A stretch of 64,000 nucleotides of DNA from Terrabacter tumescens (GTDB lineage: Bacteria; Actinomycetota; Actinomycetes; Actinomycetales; Dermatophilaceae), in contig NZ_BMNZ01000002.1 of assembly GCF_014646815.1 (NCBI RefSeq), positions 662,641 through 726,640 of the forward strand. Direction: 5' to 3'. Below, one piece after another: positions 42,210 through 50,836 of the stretch (the stretch's first letter is position 1; the number at the start of each line of letters is the position of its first letter). The position numbers and the translations under genes are program-made. The notes under the pieces were generated by a model. It was not told the DNA's origin and ran no database searches. It worked only from the letters and a program-made list of their open reading frames with translations.

Positions 42210-42260
42210 GTGTCGGAAAGTATCAAGACCCACCGACGGGCGGCTCCCTACCGTGAGGGC

Positions 42261-42845
42261 ATGACCTCATCGACCGCCGACACCCTCGGCTCCTACCTCC
42301 GCCTCGCCGAACCCTTCGGCTCCGTCGTCGCCCGCGTCCCCACCGCCGGCTGGGACGCCCCGAGCCCGTGCGAGGGCTGGAGCGCCCGCGACGTGCTGGC
42401 CCACGTCATCCACAGCCAGCGCACCTTCCTCGCCGACCGCGGCGTCGACGCCACGACCTCGGTGGACCTCGACGCCGACCCGGGCGCCGACCCCGTCGAG
42501 GCCTGGCGCGCCCACCTGGACCGGATGCGTGAGCTGCTCGCCGACCCGGCTGTCGCCGGGATGGAGTACGACGGCGTCTTCGGCCCCACCACGGTCGGCG
42601 CCTCGATCGTCGCCTTCCACGGCTTCGACCTCGTCGTCCACCGCTGGGACATCGCCGCTGCAGCCGGGCTCGACGAGCCCTTCACCGACGACGAGCTCGA
42701 CATGATCGAACGCTCGGCCGACGGCTTCGGCGACCACCTCTACGACGACGGCGTCTGCGCGCCCGCGCTGCCCGTCACCGACGGCGCCGACCGCCACGAG
42801 CGCGTGCTCGCACGCCTCGGCCGTCGGGTGCCCGCGCGGGCCTGA
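42261..42845 (+). CDS. TIGR03086-like DinB-fold metal-binding protein
   Basis: The 194-residue protein belongs to the mycothiol-dependent maleylpyruvate isomerase-like group of the DinB fold: WDAPSPCEGWSARDVLAHVI (about 34-53, first His ligand) and AFHGFDLVVHRWDIA with the other two. Such proteins may be mycothiol-dependent S-transferases; specific function unknown. Its stop is four bases from the convergent response regulator. Confidence 0.82.
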   Translation: MTSSTADTLGSYLRLAEPFGSVVARVPTAGWDAPSPCEGWSARDVLAHVIHSQRTFLADRGVDATTSVDLDADPGADPVEAWRAHLDRMRELLADPAVAGMEYDGVFGPTTVGASIVAFHGFDLVVHRWDIAAAAGLDEPFTDDELDMIERSADGFGDHLYDDGVCAPALPVTDGADRHERVLARLGRRVPARA

Positions 42846-42849
42846 GAGG

Positions 42850-43548
42850 TCAGCGCGCCCAGAGGTACTCGACCTCGGGACGGCCCGCTCCGGCATACCT
42901 CGACCGGCGCACGGCCACCCTCGTCTCGCAGAGGTGCTCGGCGTAGCGGCGCGCGGTGACGCGACTGACGCCGAGCGCCTCGGCGAGCTCGCTGGCCGAG
43001 CGCCCGTCGTCGGACTCGCGCAGCAGCCGGGCGACCTTGGCGAGCAGCTCCTCACCCATCCCCTTGGGCAGCCGCACCTCGCCCGCCACGCGGGCGCCGG
43101 CGAAGACCTCGTCGACCTCGGCCTGCGTGCCGACCTCGGCGCCACTCGTCACCTGCTCGCGGTAGGCGCGGTAGGCGAGCAGCCGCTCGCGCAGGGTGGC
43201 GAAGACGAAGGGCTTGAGGACGTACTGCACCACCCCGAGCGACACGGCGGCGCGCACGACGTCGAGGTCCCGAGCCGACGTCACCGCGATGACGTCGGCC
43301 CGGTGACCGGCGGCGCGCATGGCACGCACGACGTCGAGCCCGTGCCGGTCGGGGAGGTTCATGTCGAGCAGGACGACGTCGATCTCCTTGTCCTGCAGCA
43401 CCTTCAGCGCTCCTTGGGACGTGCCGACGGTCGCGACGACCTGGAAGCCGTCGACCCGGCCGACATAGGCCGTGTGCGCCTCGGCTGCGATCGGCTCGTC
43501 CTCCACGACGAGGACGCGCAACGCCCGGTTGGCCTGTGCCTCAGTCAT
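42850..43548 (-). CDS. CitB/DcuR-type response regulator
   Basis: The 232-residue protein has a receiver domain (LRVLVVEDEPIAAEAH, phosphoacceptor Asp in DVVLLDMNLPDRHGLD near 62, Lys in YVLKPFVF) and a C-terminal HTH (SASELAEALGVSRVTARRYA). This layout is typical of citrate/C4-dicarboxylate regulators. Its start overlaps the end of the kinase gene by eight bases. The DctA-type symporter gene beyond the kinase is the probable target. Confidence 0.92.
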   Translation of the reverse strand: MTEAQANRALRVLVVEDEPIAAEAHTAYVGRVDGFQVVATVGTSQGALKVLQDKEIDVVLLDMNLPDRHGLDVVRAMRAAGHRADVIAVTSARDLDVVRAAVSLGVVQYVLKPFVFATLRERLLAYRAYREQVTSGAEVGTQAEVDEVFAGARVAGEVRLPKGMGEELLAKVARLLRESDDGRSASELAEALGVSRVTARRYAEHLCETRVAVRRSRYAGAGRPEVEYLWAR

Positions 43549-45187
43549 GCTCGCCCCCGACCGGCAGCTGCACGGTGAACGTCGCGCCGGGAGGCCCGGA
43601 CACCTCGAGGGTCCCGCCCAGCCGCTCGACGGTCTGCGCGACGAGAGCCAGGCCGATGCCGCGCCGGCCGGCACTGCCCTGCTCCTTGGTCGACCAGCCA
43701 CGCCGGAAGGCGTCCTCGACCGCGCCCGGCGGCAGCCCCGGCCCGTCGTCGGAGACCTGGAGGACGGCATACGCCCCCTCGACCCTGGAGGCGAAGCGCA
43801 CATCCCGCTCGCCCCGCGGCACGCCCGTCGGCTCGGCCTCGGCGGTCACGGCGTCGAGCGCGTTGTCGATGAGGTTGCCGACGATGGTCACGACGTCGCG
43901 CGTCGGCGCGACGCCCTGCGGCCAGTGCGACCCCGGCTCGATCGCAAAGGCGATCCCGCGCTCGTGGGCCTCGGCGGCCTTGCCGAGCAGCACTGCGGTC
44001 AGGGCCGGTTCGTCGACCGCGCCGACGACCCGGTCGGTGAGCAGCTGGGAGACCTGGAGCTCGTCCGTCGCGAAGTCGAGGGCACGATCGGTGTGACCGA
44101 GCTCGATGAGGCTGACGATGGTGTGCAGCCGGTTCGCCGACTCGTGCGCCTGCGAGCGCAGCGCCTCGGTGAGCCCCCGGGCCGAGTCGAGCTCGCCCGT
44201 CAGGGCCTCGAGGTCGGTGCGGTCGCGGAGCGTCGCGACGTGGCCGAGCAGGCGCCCCTGCCAGCGGGCGGGGCCGCGGTTGAGCACGAGCACGCGGGCG
44301 GACGTCACGTGGAGCTCGTCCTCGTGGGGGTCCTCGTCGGTGAGCGCGGCAGTGAGCGACGGCGTGAGCCCCAGCTCCGAGACGGGCCGGCCGACGGCGT
44401 CGGCGGGCAGGGCCAGCAGCCGGGTCGCCTCGTCGTTGGCGAGCCGCAGGCGGCCGTCGAGGTCGGTGATGATGAGGCCCTCGGTGACGGCGTGCAGGAC
44501 GGCGTCGTAGTACTCGTACATCTCGCGGAGCTGCTGCTCGCCCAGGCCGTGCGTCTGCCGGCGGATGCGCCGCGAGACGAGCGCCGTCCCGAGCCCGGAG
44601 AGCAACGCGGCCACGAGGCCGGCGAGGAGCAGCCCCGGCAGCTGGGCACGCACTCGCTCACCGACGGCCGACTTGCGGATGCCGACGGAGACGAGGGCGA
44701 CGACCTTCCCGGCGTCGGTGACCGGCACGACGACGCGCGAGGACGGGCCGAGGGTGCCGGTGTAGTCCTCCTGGACGACGCCGCCCGCGAGCGCCTCCTC
44801 GGTGTGGCCGATGAACTTCTTGCCGATCTGGGCCGGGTCGGGGTGGGTGTAGCGGATCGCGTCGCGGCTCATGACGACGACGAAGTCGGTGCGCGTCTCG
44901 ACGCGGACGCGCTCGGCATAGGGCTGGAGCGCCGGCGAGGGGTCGGGCCCCTGCACCGCGCTGATGACCGCCGGCGTGGTCGCGATCGTCTCGGCCACCG
45001 CCAGGGCGCGGGCGATCGCCTGCTCGTCCCCAGCGCGCTGCGCCTGCCCGTACGCGCCGACGAGCCCGGCGGCCACGACGAGGACGGCGATGAGCACCTG
45101 CAGCGCGAAGGTCTGCGCCGCCACGCTCCACCGCCCCGGCGCGCCGAGCACGCGGGTCACGGTCGTCGGGAGCGAGCTCAACGGCAT
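43541..45187 (-). CDS. DcuS/CitA-type sensor histidine kinase
   Basis: The 548-residue protein has TM1 (about 23-46), a periplasmic-type CACHE sensor (VETRTDFVVVMSRDAIRYTH, HPDPAQIGKKFIGHTE), TM2 (about 183-203), a PAS domain (AVTEGLIITDLDGRLRLAND), the phospho-His region AHESANRLHTIVSLIELGH near 347 and the ATPase with VGNLIDNALDA and DDGPGLPPG. The sensor type binds C4-dicarboxylates or citrate outside the membrane. It is divergent from the dicarboxylate symporter at 45305. Confidence 0.93.
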   Translation of the reverse strand: MPLSSLPTTVTRVLGAPGRWSVAAQTFALQVLIAVLVVAAGLVGAYGQAQRAGDEQAIARALAVAETIATTPAVISAVQGPDPSPALQPYAERVRVETRTDFVVVMSRDAIRYTHPDPAQIGKKFIGHTEEALAGGVVQEDYTGTLGPSSRVVVPVTDAGKVVALVSVGIRKSAVGERVRAQLPGLLLAGLVAALLSGLGTALVSRRIRRQTHGLGEQQLREMYEYYDAVLHAVTEGLIITDLDGRLRLANDEATRLLALPADAVGRPVSELGLTPSLTAALTDEDPHEDELHVTSARVLVLNRGPARWQGRLLGHVATLRDRTDLEALTGELDSARGLTEALRSQAHESANRLHTIVSLIELGHTDRALDFATDELQVSQLLTDRVVGAVDEPALTAVLLGKAAEAHERGIAFAIEPGSHWPQGVAPTRDVVTIVGNLIDNALDAVTAEAEPTGVPRGERDVRFASRVEGAYAVLQVSDDGPGLPPGAVEDAFRRGWSTKEQGSAGRRGIGLALVAQTVERLGGTLEVSGPPGATFTVQLPVGGEHD

Positions 45188-45304
45188 ACCTCCGGCCGCG
45201 AGAACTCAATGAACACAAAGGTGACCCTAGCCACTGGCCGCGGCAGCCTCGTCACATTCACCGGTCCCGTGCCCAGCGCGAGGACCCAGCCAACGGAGGT
45301 CACC

Positions 45305-46711
45305 GTGAGTTCCACCGCCGACAGCGCCGTCGACGCCCAGCCAGGCTCGGCTCCGAAGCGCGACCGCACCCATTTCCTCTACATCGCCGTCATCGTGGCG
45401 ATGGTCGCCGGCATCCTCGTCGGCTGGGCCTTCCCCGAGGTGGGCAAGAGCCTCAAGCCCCTGGGCACCGGCTTCGTCGCCCTCATCAAGATGATGATCA
45501 CGCCCATCATCTTCTGCACCATCGTGCTCGGCATCGGCTCGGTCCGCCGTGCCGCGCAGGTCGGCAAGGTCGGCGGCCTCGCGCTCGCCTACTTCGTCAC
45601 CATGTCGACCGTCGCGCTGGGCATCGGCCTCGTCGTCGGCAACATCGTCAAGCCGGGCGCCGGCCTCGACCTCACCGACGCCGTGGCCAAGTCCGGCCAG
45701 GCGCAGATCGCCGAGAAGTCCGAGGGTGCGGTCGAGTTCGTCCTAGGCCTCATCCCCGACACCCTGGTCTCCGCCCTGACGTCGGGCTCCGTGCTCCAGG
45801 CGCTGCTCATCGCCCTGCTCGTCGGCTTCGCGCTCCAGAGCATGGGCCGCGCGGGCGAGCCGATCCTCGTCGGCATCAAGCACCTCGAGCGGCTCGTCTT
45901 CCGCCTCATGGCGATGGTCATGTGGGTCGCCCCGATCGGTGCGTTCGGCGCCATGGCCGCCCTCGTCGGCGCGACCGGCATCGGCTCGCTCAGGAGCCTG
46001 GGCCTGCTCATGCTCGCCTTCTACGCGACGTGCGCGATCTTCGTCTTCGGCTTCCTCGGCAGCATCCTCAAGGTCGTCACCGGGATGAACGTCTTCTCGC
46101 TCTTCCGCTACCTCGGCCGCGAGTTCCTCCTCATCCTGTCGACGTCGTCGTCGGAGTCGGCCCTGCCGCGCCTCATCGCCAAGATGGAGCACCTCGGTGT
46201 CTCCCGCCCGGTCGTCGGCATCACGGTGCCGACCGGCTACTCGTTCAACCTCGACGGCACCGCGATCTACCTGACGATGGCGAGCCTCTTCATCGCCGAG
46301 GCCATGGACAAGCCGTTCAGCATCGGCCAGCAGATCGGCCTGCTCGTCTTCATGATCATCGCGAGCAAGGGCGCCGCCGGCGTCAGCGGCGCGGGCCTCG
46401 CCACCCTCGCCGGTGGCCTGCAGTCGCACCGCCCCGACCTCGTCCCGGGTGTCGGCTTCATCGTCGGCATCGACCGCCTCATGAGCGAGGCCCGCGCCCT
46501 GACGAACTTCGCCGGCAATGCCATCGCGACGGTGCTCATCGGCACGTGGGTCGGCGAGATCGACCGTGACAAGGCCGGCCGCGTCCTCTCCGGCCAGGAC
46601 CGCTTCGACGAGTCGAGCATGCTCGACCACGACGAGGTCGTCCCGGACGACGCACCGCGCGTCGAGGGTGCCGACGGCCGCGAGCCCGAGCTCGTCGGGT
46701 CCTCACGCTGA
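45305..46711 (+). CDS. DctA-type C4-dicarboxylate/proton-cation symporter
   Basis: The 468-residue DAACS-family protein has the serine-rich hairpin LILSTSSSESALPRL, the TM7 motif GYSFNLDGTAIYLTMASLFI (Asn and Asp for cation) and GAAGVSGAGLATLAG. It imports C4-dicarboxylates such as succinate or malate. GTG at 45305 has GGAGG at 45295-45299. It is divergent from the DcuS/DcuR-like pair, which probably induces it. A long perfect hairpin ends the transcript. Confidence 0.93.
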   Translation: MSSTADSAVDAQPGSAPKRDRTHFLYIAVIVAMVAGILVGWAFPEVGKSLKPLGTGFVALIKMMITPIIFCTIVLGIGSVRRAAQVGKVGGLALAYFVTMSTVALGIGLVVGNIVKPGAGLDLTDAVAKSGQAQIAEKSEGAVEFVLGLIPDTLVSALTSGSVLQALLIALLVGFALQSMGRAGEPILVGIKHLERLVFRLMAMVMWVAPIGAFGAMAALVGATGIGSLRSLGLLMLAFYATCAIFVFGFLGSILKVVTGMNVFSLFRYLGREFLLILSTSSSESALPRLIAKMEHLGVSRPVVGITVPTGYSFNLDGTAIYLTMASLFIAEAMDKPFSIGQQIGLLVFMIIASKGAAGVSGAGLATLAGGLQSHRPDLVPGVGFIVGIDRLMSEARALTNFAGNAIATVLIGTWVGEIDRDKAGRVLSGQDRFDESSMLDHDEVVPDDAPRVEGADGREPELVGSSR

Positions 46712-46727
46712 CGCGGACACACCCCCT

Positions 46728-46764
46728 CGAAGGGCCACGGACCGTCACGGTCCGTGGCCCTTCG
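46728..46764 (+). terminator. 17-bp perfect hairpin terminator after the symporter
   Basis: CGAAGGGCCACGGACCG (46728-46744) and CGGTCCGTGGCCCTTCG (46748-46764) pair fully around TCA, 16 bases after the symporter stop. No U-tract follows, as usual in this group. Confidence 0.9.
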
Positions 46765-46942
46765 GCGTGCGGTGGCCCATCTCACCCTGAATAGTCTTGT
46801 GTGGCGGGAACCTTTGCCGTTCAACGAGATTGACGAGGTCGTATGCCGTGAGCCGCCTCCGTCCGACGACCTCGTTTTGCGCTCGTCCCCCCGAGTTCGA
46901 CACAGTGGACGCTTCATCGAGACATCTGTGACACGTAACCGT

Positions 46943-46983
46943 GAGGAGACAGACGGCACCTACGTCGGGTGCCGTCATGACGT
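46943..46983 (+). promoter_or_regulatory. 5' leader of BCCT gene: GAGGAG followed by a hairpin before the start codon
   Basis: GAGGAG (46943-46948) is 35 bases from the ATG at 46984, too far for normal initiation. Between them lies a hairpin, GACGGCACC (46952-46960) and GGTGCCGTC (46968-46976), with a 7-base loop. When folded it would bring GAGGAG to about 10 bases from the ATG. No other Shine-Dalgarno sequence is visible. Confidence 0.5.
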
Positions 46984-48819
46984 ATGAGTGAACTGACCAA
47001 GAGTCCCGACGACGCGCTGCACCCCGCGCTCGAGCCACCACCCGTGAACCACGAGGACGCTCCGCGCTCCAAGGTCGACAAGGTCGTCTTCGGCGTCGCC
47101 GCCGCAGTCGCCATCGGCTTCGTGCTCTGGGGAGCGCTCAGCACCGAGAGCCTCAGCACGAGCGCCTCCGCCGGCCTCGACTTCGTCGTCCACAACACCG
47201 GCTGGCTCTTCTCGCTCGTCGCCTCCGGCTTCGTCGTCTTCGTCATCTGGCTGGCTGCGAGCAAGTACGGCAACATCCCGCTCGGCGGTGACGGCGAGGC
47301 TCCCGAGTTCCGCACGTCGTCGTGGGTGGCGATGATGTTCTCCGCCGGCATGGGCATCGGCCTGATGTTCTACGGCGTCACCGAGCCGCTGACGCACCTC
47401 GTCACGCCGCCGCCCGGCACGGGCGCCGCAGGCAACCCCGCGGCCGTGCAGACCGCGATGGCGACGACGATGTTCCACTGGTCGCTGCACCCGTGGGCCA
47501 TCTACGCCGTCGTCGGCCTCGCCGTCGCGTACGGCGTCTTCCGCAAGGGCCGCTCGCTGCTCATCAGCTCCGCCTTCGCGCCGCTCTTCGGCGAGAAGCG
47601 CGCCAACGGCCCGGCCGGCAAGGTCATCGACATCTTCGCGATCTTCGCGACGCTCTTCGGCTCGGCCACCTCGCTCGGCCTCGGCGCCCTGCAGATCGGC
47701 TCCGGCCTCGAGATCGTCGGCGGCATCGGCAAGGTCGGCAACGGCGTGCTCATCGGCATCATCACGGTGCTGACGGTCTGCTTCATCCTCTCGGCCGTGT
47801 CCGGCATCGAGAAGGGCATCCAGTGGCTGTCGAACATCAACATGGTGCTCTCGCTCGCCCTGGCGCTCTTCGTCTTCGTCGTGGGCCCGACGGTCTTCAT
47901 CCTCAACCTCGTCCCGACGACCATCGGGTCCTACTTCAAGGACCTCGCGATGATGTCGGCCCGCACCGACGCCGCGGGCGGCAACGGCATGAAGGACTGG
48001 CTCGCCGGCTGGACGATCTTCTACTGGGCCTGGTGGGTCAGCTGGACCCCGTTCGTGGGCATGTTCATCGCCCGCATCTCGCGCGGCCGCACGATCCGCC
48101 AGTTCGTCTCGGGCGTGCTGCTCGTGCCTTCGGTCGTCTCGCTCATCTGGTTCGCCATCTTCGGTGGCGCCGGCATCTCCCAGCAGCAGGGCGGCCAGGA
48201 CATCGCCGGCCAGTCGACGCCCGAGGGCTCGCTCTTCGCGATGCTCGGCAACCTCCCCTGGCCGACCGTGACCGCCGTCATCGTCATGCTCCTCGTCGCG
48301 ATCTTCTTCGTGTCGGGTGCCGACGCGGCCTCGATCGTCATGGGCACGCTGTCGGAGAAGGGCACGCTCGAGCCGTCGAAGAAGACCGTGATCTTCTGGG
48401 GGGCGGCCACCGGCGCCGTCGCCGCGGTCATGCTGCTCATCGGCGGTGAGGACGCCTTGTCGGGCCTGCAGAACGTCACGATCGTCGCGGCGCTGCCCTT
48501 CCTCGTCATCATGGTCGGGCTCGCGGTCGCGCTCGTGAAGGACCTGTCGCGCGACCCGCAGGTCGTGCGGAGGCAGTATGCCGTCGCGGCCGTCGAGCAT
48601 GCCGTCGTCGCGGGCGTCAGCGAGCACGGCGACGACTTCGCCCTGACGTTCGAGGAGACCGCACCGGGCGAGGGCGTCGGCGAGATGGTCCAGACCGACC
48701 CGTTCGGCGACTCCGCCGTGACCGAGGAGGTCACGACCGAGGACGTCACGGCCGACGACGGCCACGGTCACGAGGTCGGCGAGCACACCGAGAAGGTCGG
48801 CGCCTCCATGCGCCTCTGA
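46984..48819 (+). CDS. BCCT family betaine/choline/carnitine transporter
   Basis: The 611-residue protein has 12 membrane segments and the BCCT signatures SAGMGIGLMFYGVTEPLTHL (sodium and substrate region), FHWSLHPWAIYAVVGL and FYWAWWVSWTPFVGMFIARI with the tryptophan box. It imports a compatible solute with sodium. The acidic, His-containing C-terminal tail of about 75 residues (TEEVTTEDVTADDGHGHE) may be an osmosensor, as in BetP. Translation may depend on the leader hairpin. Confidence 0.94.
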   Translation: MSELTKSPDDALHPALEPPPVNHEDAPRSKVDKVVFGVAAAVAIGFVLWGALSTESLSTSASAGLDFVVHNTGWLFSLVASGFVVFVIWLAASKYGNIPLGGDGEAPEFRTSSWVAMMFSAGMGIGLMFYGVTEPLTHLVTPPPGTGAAGNPAAVQTAMATTMFHWSLHPWAIYAVVGLAVAYGVFRKGRSLLISSAFAPLFGEKRANGPAGKVIDIFAIFATLFGSATSLGLGALQIGSGLEIVGGIGKVGNGVLIGIITVLTVCFILSAVSGIEKGIQWLSNINMVLSLALALFVFVVGPTVFILNLVPTTIGSYFKDLAMMSARTDAAGGNGMKDWLAGWTIFYWAWWVSWTPFVGMFIARISRGRTIRQFVSGVLLVPSVVSLIWFAIFGGAGISQQQGGQDIAGQSTPEGSLFAMLGNLPWPTVTAVIVMLLVAIFFVSGADAASIVMGTLSEKGTLEPSKKTVIFWGAATGAVAAVMLLIGGEDALSGLQNVTIVAALPFLVIMVGLAVALVKDLSRDPQVVRRQYAVAAVEHAVVAGVSEHGDDFALTFEETAPGEGVGEMVQTDPFGDSAVTEEVTTEDVTADDGHGHEVGEHTEKVGASMRL

Positions 48820-48856
48820 CCGCGCGTCTGGCCCTCGGGACCCTCACGCGGTCACG

Positions 48857-48897
48857 TCGAGCGCCGCATCATCCTGACCGGATGATGCGGCGCTCGA
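48857..48897. terminator. 18-bp perfect hairpin between BCCT and response regulator, overlapping the latter's stop
   Basis: TCGAGCGCCGCATCATCC (48857-48874) and GGATGATGCGGCGCTCGA (48880-48897) pair perfectly around five bases. The response regulator's last nine codons and its stop (48869-48871) lie within it. It probably ends transcription from both directions. Confidence 0.85.
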
Positions 48898-49513
48898 TCG
48901 CTGCCGCCACCGCGCCGGCACGCGTGTCGACGCCGAGCTTGGTGTAGACGTGGCTGAGGTGGGACTTGACGGTCGCCTCCGACACGAGCAGCTCACGGGC
49001 CATCTCCCGGTTGCCGAGCCCCCGCGCCAGCAGCTCGAGCACCTCGACCTCGCGCTCGGTGACGACCGGCCCGGGTGAGGCGGTGCGGCGCACGAGCCGT
49101 GCGGCCACGGACGGGGCGAGCACGGTCTCGCCGCGCGCGGTGGAGCGGATCCCGGCGAAGAGCTGCTCGGCCGGGGCGTCCTTGAGCAGGTAGCCGAGCG
49201 CGCCCGCGTCGAGGGCGCGCAGGATGTCGGCCTCGGTGTCGTAGGTCGTGAGGACGAGGACGTTCGGGGGGTGCGGCATCGCCCGCAGGCGGGCGGTCAC
49301 CTCGGCGCCGCCCGGCCCGTCGCCGAGGCTGAGGTCCATGAGCACGACGTCGGGTCGCTCGGCGGCGACGACGCGCTCGGCGGAGGGGAGGTCCTCCGCC
49401 TCGCCGACGACCTCGATGCCGTCCTGGCCGCCGACGAGGGCACGCAGGCCGGCGCGCACCACGGGGTGGTCGTCGACCAGGACGACGCGCACCGGGGCGC
49501 CGGGGTCAGCCAT
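48869..49513 (-). CDS. NarL/FixJ-type response regulator
   Basis: The 214-residue protein has a receiver domain (VRVVLVDDHPVVRAGLRALV, Asp near 59 in VVLMDLSLGDG, Lys in YLLKDAP) and a LuxR-type HTH (LTEREVEVLELLARGLGNRE-like, SEATVKSHLSHVYTKLGV). It is translated after the kinase with an eight-base overlap. Its 3' end is embedded in a terminator hairpin. Confidence 0.94.
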   Translation of the reverse strand: MADPGAPVRVVLVDDHPVVRAGLRALVGGQDGIEVVGEAEDLPSAERVVAAERPDVVLMDLSLGDGPGGAEVTARLRAMPHPPNVLVLTTYDTEADILRALDAGALGYLLKDAPAEQLFAGIRSTARGETVLAPSVAARLVRRTASPGPVVTEREVEVLELLARGLGNREMARELLVSEATVKSHLSHVYTKLGVDTRAGAVAAAIERRIIRSG

Positions 49514-50699
49514 GACGGTCTCCTGTGCCGAGGGGGAAGCGGACCGAGACGGTCGTGCCCTCACGGGGTGCGCTCTCGACCTCGGCGCGTCCGCCGAGGT
49601 CGGCCGCCCGACGACGTATGCCGTCCACCCCGTGCCCGCGGTCCCCGCCGGGCCCGGACGGGGTCGGCTCGGCGGGGTCGAAGCCCTGCCCGTCGTCGCG
49701 CACGTCGAGCAGGACCTCGTCGGGCAGGTAGGTCAGGCTGACCACCGCCCGTGTCGCGTGCGCGTGCTCGACGACGTTGGCCAGCGCGCCACGGGCTGAC
49801 CGCACGAGCGCGCCGGCGACGGTCGAGGGGACGGGGACCGCGTCGCCGTGAACGCGGACCTGGACGTCGAGGCCGTGGGAGCCGGTCGCGGCGACGCGGG
49901 CGAGCGCGGCCGGGAGGGCGTCGCCCGTCGTGTCGTCCTCGAGGTCGGCAGGCGCGAGGTCGCGGACGACACGACGCACCTCGTCGAGCGCGTCACGGGC
50001 GGCGGCGCCGGCGGCCGTGACGTGGTCCCGAGCAGCGAGCGGCCTCTTGTCCCAGTCCTGCTCGGCCGCCCCGAGGAGCAGGGTGATGCTCGACAGTCCC
50101 TGACCGACCGAGTCGTGGATCTCGCGCGAGAGGCGGGTGCGCTCCGTGAGGGCACCCGAACGGCGTTGGGCCGTAGCCAGATCGGCCTGTGCCTCGGTCA
50201 GCTCGTCGAGCAGCGCCTGCCGGGTGCGCGCCTCGCGGTCGAGGGCGCGGTAGGAGAGCACGGTGACCAGGGCGATGCCGACCGGACCGACGAGGACCGT
50301 GGGGTCGAGGTCCGTGGCGATGCGGCTCCACGCCACGCTGACGACGGCGGTCATGCCGACGACGACGGTGACGGCATACGCGAAGGGGAGGACCTGGAGC
50401 ACGGCGAAGGCCACGGGCACCGCGGTCCAGGCGAAGGACGGTGCCACGAGCGTCAACGTCACCCAGAGGGCGACGACGACGGCGATCCAGACGGTGGGCC
50501 ACGCTCCGCGGTCGGCGACGCGGCGCCGCGTCAGGTGGGCGGCGCCGAGCACGGCCGCCCCGGCGAGCACGAGGACGGCGGTCCCGTCGAGGTCGTGCCG
50601 CAGCAGGTAGCGCACCGAACACGTCACGAGGAGCGCGACGAGGACGGCGTCGAGCCACCGGTCGAGTCGCGCCACGGGCGCGAGGATGCCCTCCTCCAT
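49506..50699 (-). CDS. NarL-partner sensor histidine kinase (HisKA_3)
   Basis: The 397-residue kinase has five to six N-terminal membrane segments without a large sensor domain, a HisKA_3 motif LSREIHDSVGQGLSSITLLL (phospho-His about 188) and an ATPase domain with DVRDDGQGFDPAE and GHGVDGIRRRAADLGG. It is paired with the response regulator by overlap. The stimulus is unknown; such kinases often sense membrane or drug stress. Confidence 0.92.
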   Translation of the reverse strand: MEEGILAPVARLDRWLDAVLVALLVTCSVRYLLRHDLDGTAVLVLAGAAVLGAAHLTRRRVADRGAWPTVWIAVVVALWVTLTLVAPSFAWTAVPVAFAVLQVLPFAYAVTVVVGMTAVVSVAWSRIATDLDPTVLVGPVGIALVTVLSYRALDREARTRQALLDELTEAQADLATAQRRSGALTERTRLSREIHDSVGQGLSSITLLLGAAEQDWDKRPLAARDHVTAAGAAARDALDEVRRVVRDLAPADLEDDTTGDALPAALARVAATGSHGLDVQVRVHGDAVPVPSTVAGALVRSARGALANVVEHAHATRAVVSLTYLPDEVLLDVRDDGQGFDPAEPTPSGPGGDRGHGVDGIRRRAADLGGRAEVESAPREGTTVSVRFPLGTGDRHG

Positions 50700-50836
50700 G
50701 ACCCGCAGCCTAGGGACGGCAGGGGTGCCGCGGCATCATCCGATCGGCTACTCCGGTCTGGCCGGTCGCCCGACGCGCGCGCACCGACCGCCCGGTGAAA
50801 GTGGTGGGACCACCACCACCGAACCCGGAGACCACC

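Noticed and set aside
43472..45304. Long plus-strand frame continuous with the dicarboxylate symporter
   Set aside because: It is antisense to the two-component genes and reads as Asp/Glu/Arg-rich low complexity; the symporter starts at 45305 with a ribosome binding site.
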